Shown here: positions 51,601-64,000 of the stretch, piece after piece
Layout: each line of letters opens with the position of its first letter
Position numbering within the stretch: the stretch's first letter is position 1
Assembly: GCA_022885665.1 (NCBI GenBank)
Contig: JAGQDJ010000130.1
Span: 62,001-126,000, forward strand
Source of the DNA: Triops longicaudatus
Lineage: Eukaryota > Arthropoda > Branchiopoda > Notostraca > Triopsidae
Direction of reading: 5' to 3'
DNA: 64,000 nt
Translations under genes and position numbers: made by a program
Notes under the pieces: model-generated
The model's input: only the letters and a program-made list of their open reading frames with translations
Database searches by the model: none
What the model was told of the DNA's origin: nothing

Positions 51601-54600
51601 CAAATACATTCGTAAAAGCTTGTGCGGGTACGTGAAACTATGCAAAAGCTTGTACTTACGGAATTACTGATGATACTGAAAAGTCGACTGTCGTAAATTT
51701 TGAAGGAGACTAAAAGGTTAAAACTAATCTGTGGTGTATTTTTTAGTGTTGCAATTACGCTTTGTAGTATCATAACAAGTAAACAATAAACAGAAAATGA
51801 AAACATTTAAAAAACTTTAATAAAGGCGAAATTTACTCCAAAAGCTTACGTTTTTAAATTCGTACTTCCCTAAATTCTTAGCCTTTAACAGTACAGTGTA
51901 CTACACACACGGAGGTATAGCAAGCTTTAAAAAAATCGACGTATATATTAAAAATTTAAAGGAAAAACTTTCAATTACATAATTTATAACGGCATCAAAT
52001 TTCTGAACGAAAGAAAGTTTTCTTGACTTAATTGAAGCGAAGGACGTTAAGAAACTCACGAAAGCATTGTCTAGACATACACTGTAATGATACTTGTGAC
52101 TTAGCTGCGAGCATAATTGACCTTGTTTTCTTAGTGAGCAATAAAACTGATTTAGTAGCCGTGAATTAGTGATGGCCTACCATGGACATGCATTATCTGC
52201 GAAGTTAGTGTGGATGTTGTCTGTGTTGAAGCGAGAATTTACGCCTGGCTGCAGAACCACGTGAATTTAAAAGTCTTCGTGCTTAAAAGGCTCGTCGTAG
52301 GAATAATTAAGGTGTTTCTACCAGGAAATGGCTCGCAACCTGAAAGCAATCTCAAGCCAGAGATAAGGGACTCAAATTTTCTAAGGGCTACCCCGTAATC
52401 CCCGTGACGGACTTCGTTTTCGAGCTTGAGTGGTACTTCACGGAAACTGTCAGCAAGAATGAAGTGAAGCAGTCCCAATCTTCAAGCCGAATTAGCTTAT
52501 CAAAACTGCATAGCCCTCCCCTGCTGTCACTTGGCATTCGCCAAGAAATGCTGTCTTTACTTTGGCTTCGCCGTACTCCTGAACGGAGTAACTTAGTTCT
52601 GATTACCGGACTCCAAAAGGTCATAGTCTACAATCTTCACTGAGAACCACGAAGCCGTAAATTGTTGACTAGTGAAAGAAGGAAGTCGCTCACAAAGTAA
52701 TAAGTCCAAGTTAAACCAAACGTAAAAGCCGTTTGATGCGAAATGCTAGAGATTGTACTTAGCCTAATTCAATGTAAGCACGAACTAAAGTCAAAATCGA
52801 TTACGACATTTTTTTTAAGTCGCATGAAAGTTCAGTCGAAAAGCAAGTTTGTGACATTTCTCTTGGAGTTAAACGAAAGAGACCGATAGAAAATCGAATC
52901 GCGTTACAAATAACACTGTATTATATGGACTGTCGGCTATAATACATTAGCGGAATGAATTGTTTAGGTGTTTTCAAAATTAAAATTAGTTCAGTATTTA
53001 AGGTTGAATCTTTTTAAGCATTATTCCAAGAAGAAGAAATTTCGATTCGATTATTTCTTAAAGTTAACTTTTTCCCTGAATCAGCGTCATGTTGTTTGAT
53101 CCTTTTTCGAAATGGAAACATGTAGTTCAGTTAAACTATAACTGTAAAAATGTCTGCTACAAAGTTTTCTTCTGCATAAGTTTATTATTAGCAATTTCTT
53201 TTAAGAAAAAATTCAATTTTAGTAAATTCAAGCAAATTTGAAAGTTTTGCCGTATTGGGAAAACTTTGCAAATAAATCTTGTAATAATAAAATCTTTTGA
53301 ATAATAAAAAACTTTTTTTAAAAATTTATATTTAAATTCGTTATCTCGACTTTTACCATGAAGTCTCTTTTTAACAAATTGTTAATATTGAGTTATGTAC
53401 GACTTGTAAACTACTGCAGTAGACGGGTTGTAAAAGGCTGCGTTACGTAAATGTAAATAACGGAATAAGAGTATGATATACATAATTATTTACTTACGGA
53501 ACATAATTTTCTGTTCGCAGAAAGTTAGTTATAGAAAAGATTCCACTATTTTTTACCAATTATATTAGTAAAGACACTATCGTTGCATGTGAGACATGTT
53601 TTTGTAAATTATCGGTGGTTCTACATTTCTTCCGAAGCTCTGCGAATGTCTACGTTTCATCCACTTTTCTAGAACGTTTAGTCCGTTGTATTAAAAAAAA
53701 GAATTGTTCTCGAGCTCAAACATGTGCCAAAGTGTTCAATGAAACAAAATAAAATTAAAAATTCATTAAGATTTTCTCTACAGTCGCCTGAACGTGTGTT
53801 GCCTAGCAGAAGTATCGCGTTTTTCCGTGTGAATTTTGCTCAGTAGCACTTATAGAGATAAACTATGTTGTATTTGGGTGTTTCGGTATCTTGAGAATTT
53901 GTTACTGAGCGAAAGAAGTAGGATAACCAGTTCCACTTCAGTTGGTAACACTTGTTTAGTTGTTGTGGAAACTCAGCATATGTTAACTCGTATAATCTAG
54001 CAAGCTTTCTAAGAAAAGGCTATTGTATCGCGCACGTGTTCCATGTCTCTGGATGTTTCCGACTTTCTTTACATTCCTTCCTTGGGTTCAGATTTCTTCC
54101 ACATTTGTCTATGTTTCTACATGTCCGTACTTCTGTGTTTGACCGCATTTGTCGGACGTTGCACATAATTAAATCTCAAGCAGCTGTTAAAAATTAGCAG
54201 TTTAAAAAAAAAAAAAATATGAGGAAAAATAAACTAAATCGCGTTTAAAGTCAAATCAAGCCCGGTTCAGTTAGGTTGTGTTATTTCGAATTTACCACAT
54301 CAACTTGAATGTTGTTCAGCTGTATTAGAAACAGAGTAAAATTCAATCACTTAATGTCGAGAAAGTTCGGAAACGAAAGATCTCTCCCATCTATAATTTT
54401 ACCGTAGCCCACAAACTTTATTTTTTCTGAGTTCTTTTTCTGTACAAATATAGAATTAATAACGAAATAAAACAGCGTTCCTATTCTTGTATGGAATTAA
54501 ACTCCTACACACTATTCTCTTATAACCTGTTTCTATTATATTATACAACTACACCGATAAATATTCATATACGATTATGAGTTCTTACATCTATGGTCAC

Positions 54601-57420
54601 TGGGTTCTACTGTCCATTCAAAGCTCCTCCCGAAAAGAAGGAAAAAACACGTTAGTACCACTGTCCATTGTACTATCTTGATAGAGTATTGTATTGAATA
54701 GTCCAGTAGAAATACGTCCATACAAATTGATATAGGGTGGGAACGAGATTATCCAGCCCTACATTACTTCTCTTTGGTTGGTGTACAAACTCCCTGTGAC
54801 AATATTCCGTCCACGTACTGTATCATTCCGTTGTGTGTCTGTGGCCACCTCTTCGTCGTAACCATGATGTGACGCTCGCCTTGTAATGGACCCTGTACCC
54901 TTCTTTTTCCTCACAAAAACGACGAAAAAATGCTGATATTCTTCAGACAAGTATTGTTTCTTTTACCTTTTCATCGTTGGTTACGCTTTGGAGTGGGTTG
55001 GGACTTATCTTTTCTTGTGCTGACCCTTTTTTATCCCATGCTTGAAGCTAATCGATTACTAGTGTAAGGAAGGTGGATCAGGCTACGTCACGCGGAGCAA
55101 CCAACTTTTTATCATTAAGGGTGAAAGGGGGAGTTTCTCCCTACTATTTTACCATTTTTCTCGTATTATTTTAGTCAGAGTAACCTTTACGAGGTAAAAA
55201 GTGGCGGAGTTATGGCTTTAATCATCCCGTCCCATTCCAGCCACCCTTCCTGGAGGAGTGGGTTAGGTCACGGAAGGAATACGTTGATGAAAGGGAACTG
55301 GAGGTCGATATTAATATGTACTAAAAGCTGCCGATTAGGAAACGGTAGTTACTGCTCAGTAACAGTTACAGAGGTCATTAGGGCTAATCTCCGGACCGGG
55401 TTGTCAGCTACGGGCCACGAGTCGTACATTAATAAATGCTTTATTTCTGGATGTACGGAACTAAGGTTCGTGCTGCAAGAAACGTCAGTGGGGATCAAAC
55501 GGGGTGTTCTGTACTGAATACACAAAGTAAAGGTTTGAAATGAAATGCTTATACAGAAAAGTTCGTTTAAATTAAATCGTCATGTGAAAGCAGTGTTTTA
55601 AATTCTGTTTTCGTTAAGTATTCCGTTGTTACCCAATAATTAAATTCGTCAGCATCATTATCTCGTATTGTTAAAGTATATTCATGCAAAAATAACACTC
55701 CCTGGGTCCGCTACCTGTAACACTCATACTCTTTTTGAACTCGAATGTGATCAGTTCAGTTTCGTTATATCAAAATTTAAAAGTTGTAACCCTGGTGTTC
55801 AAAGTAAAGTTGAAAATTCGTCAAATTAATAATTAACGCCTCCGGCTACTATTTTTTTTCTGTTGACATCGACGTCTTCACCTTAGCCGCTATTTAGCCA
55901 TTCGAGCCTCGTCCGGGCCGTACAATGGAGCTTTCAACGTAAATAAAACAAAAACACGTAAAGAAACGGTTTCTAAACGAATGAAACTACAAAAGAAGTT
56001 GAAAGATGAAATCTGTATCAACCATTATGCCCGAGGCGTGCTGGAGTACCGGACCCACATAGACACAATTCTACCACCTGTTAGAACAAGGGTGTGTAGA
56101 GTGAGGCTTTTTTCCACCCCAGAGTTAGGTGGGGGTAATGTTTGCCCCTCCTTGGCTTGTTTCATCTCCAGTGAATTGACAAATGTCACGCACGTGGCCC
56201 CCTCAGGCAAACTCTAAACTTGTTGGCTTCGCAGGCTCAAAGTTAACACGGTTCGTGCCGCCCCATTTACGGTTCGTGGTTCAGTTTGTGCAGCTCCGTT
56301 GTTTACATCCTGTACTGTACGTGACTTTGAAAGAAAAAACTGAGGTTTATACAGATAAAAGGGTTTTGGAACGGGGTTTGAATTTTTTTCGGTACACTGG
56401 AACCCTATTGGGTTCGGAGCCTTTTTCGTTATATTTGGGAAGGAGAAATAGAAGCTTTGTGAAGATACAAATTTCTATCAGCAACGGAAGTTCAGCTAGC
56501 TTCCCAAATATGTGTGGGTGCTGTATATGTCGCAAAGTAGAGTTGAATTTTTTTCTTTCGGTTATGATCTTCTTGGCTGGATTTCGTTGGTGGCTCGCTT
56601 TTGGAATGAACATGCTCATAGTGTTGGAACAGTAAAGAATCCGCGTGGTGCTATAAAATTAGCTTTCCGTCTGGTGCACATGCTTTACTTACAGTCGTGG
56701 ATTTGTAAAACGTTGTTTTTTTCTCTCCGGATCGTTCCTGGCAGACAAATTTCCATATTACGCGACCCTCGTGCATTTACCCTTAACCTTGGCATTCATT
56801 CAGGTCAATTTAGCTTCCGCTTGTGGCAGCCAAAGCTAACTTTGCCCGGCTTGCACTTCAGCGTCTTAGGACGGTAAAACCGTCCTACTCAGTCGATTCG
56901 TTTCTGCGAAATCGATTCTTCGAAGCCTTTTTCATTTCCGGGGCAGGAAGGGATTCAGTACTAGGATTCAATGATCCGGGAAGGTATCAGTGCATTAAAA
57001 GAAAAAAATGGTTTTTGTTCTTTTTCTCTCTTGTTTCTTGATATGTCGTAATATGACGCAGTAATATATCGGCAGTAATATGACGGTTCGTATTGACATG
57101 CTTTTACAAAGCAACAGAACGCATTGGCTTCTGGACGAGGGTACGGTGGAACGTACACCCTTTACAGGGTTGAGAAAACAACCCCTGTAGAGCAGGTAGA
57201 CTGAGGCTCGTAAAACAAGGAAACGGCGTTAGGACTTTCAAAATGGTGGAAGAATCCGTGGTCAAGGGCCAAACCAGTATCGGAAGTGGTTAAGGATTAT
57301 TACTGCCCATCACTGGAAAGTGGGTACGGTTCTTATGGAGTTTAGATTGGGGGGATGTAAGGGGCCTGTGCAGAGTTCGAGACCACGAAAAGAACCCGCC
57401 GCGCTAGGTTTCCTGTTAAA
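51600..57420. other. Gene-free stretch
   Basis: No supportable gene. Frames at 55212-55517, 56183-56635 and 56512-56877 have no recognisable domain and overlap each other or the opposite strand. Confidence 0.5.
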
Positions 57421-59210
57421 AGGCCAGTATTTCTGCAGCGATGTTAACCAGCAATTCTGAAGCAATAACTTTTGAGTATTAAAACTTCAATTCGGAAACC
57501 ATGTAAACCACAGTATTACTTTGATTGTTTGGCTCTGGTATTGCTGCAGAAATGGTTGAGGGTAACTTTGTAGTAATAGTGGTTATTGAAGCTTTGTAAG
57601 AATTTGTCAACCGTGTTCCATTCAAAATGTAGATTTCGGTTTTGTACATGTTTGATTGTTATATTTCGTAACCATTGGTTAGTTATTTTCAGTAATATTT
57701 GTTCCAGTATTCCATGTGAGTTATTTTCCTGCATTTGGAAAGTAAGACACGCGCAAATGCTTAAATATGTACCTGTTTCCACGAGTTTTTGCACAGGGTT
57801 TGAGTTTTTCAGTAGGGGTGTTTTAACAGTGTCTCAGAAGTTATTATCAAGAGTGTTTTTGCAGTAATGCTTTCATATTAATTCAAGTAGAAAAGCTTGC
57901 TTCATATACTCTGCGAGCATATTCGATCTTTATTTCAACCTAAGTCTTTACCCAAGAATTTCTATAGCTGTGTATCACTGTAGCCCTGCAGTAATGACAG
58001 ATCTCTACTTTTGCAGATAGGTTTGTTCCTGTAGTTATATATCTGTTTGACCTTCCTTCGATAATTCCGTAAGCTGCGTAATGCTGTGAAGCAAACTGTC
58101 TCCAGTATTTCTGTCTTAAAGGCTTACAACTATTTCTGTACTAATATTAGCTCATGTGATACATAGCTCATGGGGATTCTATGATATTTTTAATAGAAGC
58201 CTATAATACCAGTATTCTTTGTACATTCACTTAAAAAATTTCCAGTATTTTTGCACCAATGGTCTGTGAGTCTCTTCAGTTGTGGCTGACAAGTATTTCT
58301 GAAGTTGATGAGTAATTCTGTGGCAATACATTTTTCTACAAGCTTTGTGAAAGTCTTTGACCTCTATTTCAATAAGGTGTCGAAAAATAGGCATATCTTT
58401 GAATGCATCTCCGATATTACTGCAGCAGTGTTTCACCAATATCTGTCCCGTAGTCAATACATTCTTACGCACAATGATTTTCGCCATTTTGACAGCCATT
58501 CATTGGACTTCATTATTTGATTCATATGTTTTCTTCATTTCACTGTTTCTAACATGCTGCACCTATTCCATTCAGTATTCGTAAAAACATTTACTTCCAG
58601 TGTTTCTATATCTATACTGTGTTTTTTAGAGTATTACGGCATATCTTGATCCATAATATTTTCTGATACTATGTAAACTTATGCTTGTTTCTAAATTGTC
58701 AATGATATTAGGAAATATTAAGAAAAATTCTTTATTTCGGCAGTACTGGTTTTTATAATATTGTTTCCAGCAATAACAGACTTATGCCAGTACATTTATA
58801 TTGGTAACCAATATTGCTGCAGTAGCGCTGTTAAGTGACACAGCAAAATTATTGCAGTAATTTTGTTGTAGTACATAAATATTACTGTAGTAACAATATA
58901 ACTACTGTTATAGTAATATTGGTTTCATTAATAATGGACTTCAACTGGTGGAAGGCCATTATATTTATACAAGTGCACTATTACTAAAACCAATATTGCT
59001 ATATTATTAATACAGCAGCCTTATCAATATATTGGTATAAGTCCATTGCTTCAGTATTATTGGTTGTAGCAATATCGAAATAAAATGTAATTAAATGTCT
59101 TATCCGTCTGTTGCAAATAAATTTCCCCATTTTACGTAATCATTGGTCCAGTATTTATGAAGCAGTGACATTTCAGTACTTCTGCAGTAATTTTTACATC
59201 ATGTCTTTTT
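57420..59210 (+). repeat. Long degenerate tract rich in CAGTATT/CTGCAGTAAT words
   Basis: For about 1.8 kb words such as CCAGTATTTCTGCAG, ATTGCTGCAGAAATG, CCCTGCAGTAATGAC and CAGTACTTCTGCAGTAAT recur every few tens of bases. It is a decayed simple-repeat or satellite-like region. An open frame on the minus strand (58499-58227) is embedded in it and is not considered a gene. Confidence 0.55.
58765..59045. repeat. Imperfect foldback inside the 57.4-59.2 kb tract
   Basis: AGCAATAACAGACTTATGCC (about 58770) is the approximate inverse of GGTATAAGTCCATTGCT (about 59026-59043). Within it AATATTGGTTT (about 58916) is inverted as AAACCAATATTG (about 58988). This suggests nested inverted repeats. Confidence 0.4.
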
Positions 59211-59214
59211 TTAA

Positions 59215-62200
59215 GGGTAAGCTCGTTGAACGTTTGCGATGGGAAAGGTTGGTAGAAACGGGAAACAGCATGTATGATGGTGGAACTTTATGATTAGTTG
59301 GACTTTGAATGTACTGGCACTTTTTTCCGTGTGTGCAGATGCAAGGGTGAGCAACAAATTCTCATAAACATAAGTGAAAAACGAAAATTGCACCCTGGGG
59401 TACCAGTCCTTAAGGTGCCATTTATCTTTTCCCCCTCGACATCTTTGCATAAGAAAAGAAGGTTGGCAAATCTTTGGTTTTTGGCAGAATAGTCGTACCC
59501 ACTCGTGGGTTTGTATCGCAGTTGACTTTTTTGGGGGAGGAGCCAGGGGGAAAGTTCTGTGGCGAGTCGTGAAAAGGAATGTTTGACAACTTATTTTGAC
59601 AACTTGCGAGTTTCTTTGGTGGGTTTTTGTCAACACAAAAAACGAGCCAGAATTACAAGTTGAAATGTTTGTAAATTCCACAGAGAGGAAGGCACAAGTG
59701 AAATACAACACTCAAACAGTGGGAAGAAATTCGTGAACCTTTCTACCACAGCAAAGCTTTGTTGGAAAGAAAGAGCTTCCAAACAGGAGCATTAAAGTTA
59801 AATTTTGGACAGAATTGCGCACTACTATGCATCCCGAGATTGAACAGAGTCGTAAAGGAACGTGTTTGGAAGAAATTGCGTTATCCTTGATGCGTTACTT
59901 GCATTGCTTCAGGAGCTCGGTGACTTTTTCTTGAGGTGCAAATTTTTTCTACAATATTTCTGTGAGTACGCGCGACTAAGTAAAGTGACAGGTTGCGTAT
60001 TGTTCTGTAGCAAATTTCTTGGGAGAAAAGCTGTGTGTAGTTATGCAAAGTGTTGAAAGTTTCAAAAGAAATTGAGTTCAATTTCTTGAGTATTTCTTCA
60101 CAAGTTCGGTTCGTTTCCGTCATGAGACACGGTTTTGTTACGAAATTTCAGTAGAGTACTCTACGCAGATACAATGATACCTGAGTTGATTTTCGAGAGA
60201 GAAAAGTTACCTGCAAATTTTGTGATGTATAAAAACTTACTTAAGAAATTGCGTACGTTTGTTTATGCGTAGATTTTCGTTTTAACCTTGCAGCTACAGA
60301 GCATAAAAATTGTATATACGTAAATTACGCTTATGCACCTATAAAATTAGTTACCAACCTTAAGAGACGCATTACGGCAGACATAGCGTTGATGTTGATA
60401 TATTTGAAAGTTCGATTGATCTTTCAAGTAATTCATGTCCTTGATTTGACAAATTATTTGGAAAATCGAGTGTTATGTGATGTACAACATCTAAAGCGTC
60501 CGCAGAGATAGTAATTCATCATTTCAAAGTCATGAGCAGGGGGTGGAAGAAATAGCGCAGACAAATTTTGAAAAGTAGTCCTTAAAACCCAAGTTTTTGT
60601 TGCAATATTTAACTAGAGTGACCAAAATTAAATTTATTGATACTTAGAATGCTATTACTGCGTCAGTTTTTCAATGAGTGAAGTAATTTACTAAATTAAG
60701 GTCTTATTTTTGGGCAGCCTCAAAAAAATTGTGCAAAGTTGTCCTCCATGACGCAGTTTTTTGCCGCATTATCTCTTTTCAGCTTGTGAAGCCTAGCAAA
60801 ACGACGCAGCATTGAACACAATCTCTGCGTCAAATTTCCAAAGCGGAAAGTAATTTACCAAATTTAGGATCTTATCTCGTTAGTGACTTCCCGAAGAAAA
60901 GACACAGCCTGTTAACGTTTCGAAGCTTTCATTCAGCCCCGTTATCTATGTCACTTGTGGCTTGCTAGCCAAAACATGCCGTAATTGGTGCGTTTTTCTC
61001 CTAACGATCTCATAAACCTGGCTACATAACTTTTAGCTTTAGCTAGAGTCTCATTATTGCAAGACTTGTTACGCTCTCCCACACCTAATCGTCCGCTTTT
61101 ATGCATTGTACGATTGATGTTATCGCCAAAGTCTGCTAAGGTATAGTACAATATAACGCTGTAAGATAGGAGAACTATGAAACATTTAGCGATGAGTTAC
61201 ATGCATGCTAGTACAATACTGCAGGCACTATCATTTCTGCTTGACTTACTTACACGGTTAGCGTACACCAACTGGAACACCGGACTGGAATAGAGAACTG
61301 GGCATATAATATTTGTTATTATTTCACGGTATAATCTTTTATCATCCTGCCAGTAATATTCCTCCAATACCATGCCGGCAGTAATAGCCGATCCTGTATT
61401 GTAACCAATCCGAAAAATTCTGTGAAACCGAAGTTGAACTTTACCCAACATAGAGTTATAAAGCACGTATAATTATGATATGCACGTGCTCGAAATCGTT
61501 AATTATTGCTGCCGAGAAAAAAGAGACGATTTTTCATACTTTGACAAGCGTTTATTAATCGACTGAGATGAAGTGGGAGTGAGCTCATGGAGCAGTGCAT
61601 TAATGAAGCTGACGTCAAGATGCTCATGATTTAACGATTTTCGCGGATCTTTAGTCAATTTCCTGGCAAAGGTATTTACCTTTGCGGATTATTCCTTAAA
61701 AAAGTCGAAAACACGAGACTTGAATTGGGTAAGATGGATCGGAGTCTGTGCTGGGGTGGTAAGAGCGGGTGCAAACACAAGAAGGGTTGTAGGAGGGTGC
61801 AAACAGGTTTAATCTTATTGATAAAAGGTATATGAACAGCATTAGTTTTGTAAAGATTAGAAAAGAGATTGTGATCTGGACTCGCATCAGTGGAGTTTTT
61901 ATGTCAATATAATTATATTACTGCCATTACCCGCCCAAAGTATTACTGACGCGTTAACGAGCTGTGTACGTCACGCTTAAAAGGATGGAAAATGGTTTTA
62001 AATAGTGTCTTTCTTAGGTTTACTACTCGGTAGAGAGTAAATCAGGGTTTCCTTTGTAATATTCTCCGAACCAGTTAAGCGAATACAGGAATATTCCACA
62101 GAACTTAGCATGGCTGCAGTTATCTTTAATGACAAAAACAGGCGGTCGTGGCATTTGCTGTGCTTCTTTTGTACAGTATAACCTTTAAGCGCCAAGGCAA

Positions 62201-63415
62201 CGCTTTTATTAGCTCCTGTTGGGAATACAAGTCGCTTGGGCTGGTAAATAGCCCACCATTAGCCACGTGGTCGGTTTGAAAAAGGGGAGCGAGGAAACTG
62301 GGAGCTTTCTGTACTTTGTGTTTCTTTTGTCTAGTTTTGGTGACCAATTAAGAAACTACTTTCGGTTGCCATAAACGGTACAAAATGCGTACACGTAGAG
62401 GGAAAAATTGGAGGAAGTAAGATTTATTTTTGTATTGATTTACGGACTATTATGTGGCGGTTTTCTTTTCGAGAAAGGGATTTAGAGGCCGCTAGTTTCG
62501 GTATAGTGACTTATGGTCTCCCGCAAGATGGATGTGTGGGATACTTGTCAGGAAGGAAAAGACTGGAGTGCTTTGACGGATGGCTTTCGCTTTCAGGAGA
62601 GATTAGGACACGAGTAGTCCCCTATGCTTTAAGGGGGGCTGACAATACCCTATTTGTACATCTTATGCCGACAAGTGCTGCTGCGCTTGGGATTCTAAGG
62701 CTGGGCAACATGAGTTAAGGCTTTACTTGTTGCACGTATGGCTTGCTTCCTTTTTTATTCTTCTCTAGTATTTATTGTCGTTTTTCTCGTGCGGCTCCTT
62801 ACGTTTTCACACTCGTTGTGAATTAAAAAAGTATTTAAAAATAAATAACAAATAAAGCGTCGTAATAACTCCAGTTTTCTTTTGTCACACGTTCGCGGTT
62901 CACTGGATACAATCCTATTTCTAATTCGCTACGTAACATCCCAAAGTATGCATTACGTGAAATTGCGTAAATGAATATCGTTAACTGTGGTTGTTTTAAG
63001 CACATTGGGCAACTTTAAACTTTTCATTGGAATACCTCTGTTTAACCATCGTAGTACGTATTGCCAGACTCACCGATGAATAGATTTTCTTGTGACAGCT
63101 AAACTAAGTATTTAAGACACATTTCGTGGCAAATGTAGCTGAAACCAAGCAGTTTGACACATTTACTGTCTTCGAGTTTTCACAACCCAAAGGTCACTGT
63201 GACAACAAGAAGCTCCATTTTTTCGGAAAGTTATTCCATTGACCAGTCCTTTTTTCACCTAAATGGAAACATTCAATGTGTTTTTCCTCCAACCAATTTG
63301 GTGTTCAAATTTACCCTGAGGACTCTGACCCTTTCTTAATGTTATAGCTTATGGGTTTTTCAAAGGGAGGGTGTCGCGGTTGGGAAAGTCGTGGATGATG
63401 AAACGTGCATGAAAC
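59215..63415. other. Gene-free stretch
   Basis: No supportable gene. The frames at 59711-59211 (minus) and 62452-62718 (plus) show no recognisable family, and both are crossed by open frames on other strands or lie alone. Confidence 0.5.
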
Positions 63416-63420
63416 CAAAG

Positions 63421-63675
63421 TTACGTCTCATTATAACGAACCTCATGAGAACAGAAAATTCTCTATTATATCTAAAGTTTGTTATATCAGACGTTTTCCT
63501 GTGCACTTTTGCATTACTCTGAATCATTTTTTTCCGTCATGCACTATTGCTTGGTCTTAATTTATACAGACACATTCATTGTGATACTGGCTAGGTTGGA
63601 CATATACAGAGACTCTGAATCTTACTAGCAGTTTATTGTAGCCAACAATTTGTTACTAAAGTGTTTGTGGTTCCA
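63421..63675 (+). mobile_element. Short inverted-repeat element, degenerate (GTTATAACGAAC family)
   Basis: The left part has CTCATTATAACGAACCTCATG. The right part has the shared block TTGTAGCCAACAATTTGTTAC. Terminal CAGT bases are not preserved. Related to the copies at 4267, 10310, 11181 and 32796. Confidence 0.5.
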
Positions 63676-64000
63676 AGGCTTAAATATAAAGCTTTGAAAA
63701 CGAGCCACGTCGATTGCCTAACGTATTATCGTCTGCGGCATTCTTAAGTTAAAATACACTTATTGTGGTAAAAACGATTACAGTATCTTTTCCATGACTA
63801 GATGAATTCCGCTATGTTATTGTCTTTCAATTATACACAAAGAGCGTTTTTTACACCGCCCTGTTCTTCATTTGAAGTTGTTCCAAACCCCAGTATGACC
63901 TCGAACGTGAGTGGTTCCGAGGTTGTGCTCTACTTTTGCTTGCAAATAGACTGAAGAAAATACTGTAGATTTTTCATAGCCTTATACTGTGACATTACTT

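Noticed and set aside
56183..56635. 150-residue plus-strand open frame
   Set aside because: No recognisable domain, overlaps other open frames, and no splice or promoter signal supports it.
58227..58499. Minus-strand frame with a seemingly natural composition (HLIEIEVKDFHKACRK)
   Set aside because: It lies wholly inside the degenerate repeat tract at 57420-59210 and has no recognisable homologue.
59211..59711. 166-residue minus-strand open frame, the longest outside the two genes
   Set aside because: Low-complexity composition, no domain recognised, and overlapping open frames on the plus strand suggest chance.

Overview
This is a eukaryotic nuclear genomic window, most likely from an insect. 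The reasons are spliced genes with GT-AG introns, AT-rich intergenic DNA, numerous degraded DNA-transposon remnants, and a protease whose closest recognisable relatives are the insect Stubble/filzig transmembrane proteases. I cannot name the order or species from the sequence alone. No bacterial operons, CRISPR arrays, phage or virus-like genes were seen.

Only two genes can be supported, and they converge on each other in the first 13.2 kb. On the plus strand, about 5470-9338, is a filzig/Stubble-type serine protease: a disulfide knot, a very Ser/Thr-rich stem and a complete trypsin-like catalytic domain spread over five exons. Its N-terminal (cytoplasmic/membrane-anchor) exon is not certain; one candidate lies at 2554-2806. 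On the minus strand, 13173-9740, is an eight-exon UBXN4 (UBX domain protein 4, erasin-like) gene, reconstructed in full with consistent splice phases as a 469-residue protein. It has the thioredoxin-like N-terminus, coiled coil, UBX domain, membrane-hairpin segment and the conserved acidic tail. The two stop codons are about 400 bp apart. The genes have no obvious functional link: one makes a cell-surface/extracellular-matrix protease, the other an ER-membrane adaptor for p97/VCP-dependent protein degradation.

The remaining ~50 kb (13.2-64 kb) holds no gene I can support. What it does hold is mostly repeat history. There is a dispersed family of short inverted-repeat elements with CAGTAGAAT...GTTATAACGAAC ends, two of them inside UBXN4 introns. 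An 864-bp pogo/Tigger-like element flanked by TA lies at 24239-25102. There are other small CAGT-ended elements, a LINE 3'-end coding fragment at about 50062-50190, and a tandem 179-bp duplication at 16597-16945. Two extended decayed tandem-repeat tracts are at about 50200-51600 and 57420-59210, with a smaller one at 43795-44190. Homopolymer tracts are present, and a few compact motif-rich blocks could be regulatory. The paucity of genes suggests a large, repeat-containing genome or a regulatory domain around a neighbouring gene outside the window.

Exon coordinates were derived by hand from reading frame, splice dinucleotides and phase. They should be good to the base for the exons listed, but no transcript evidence was available.
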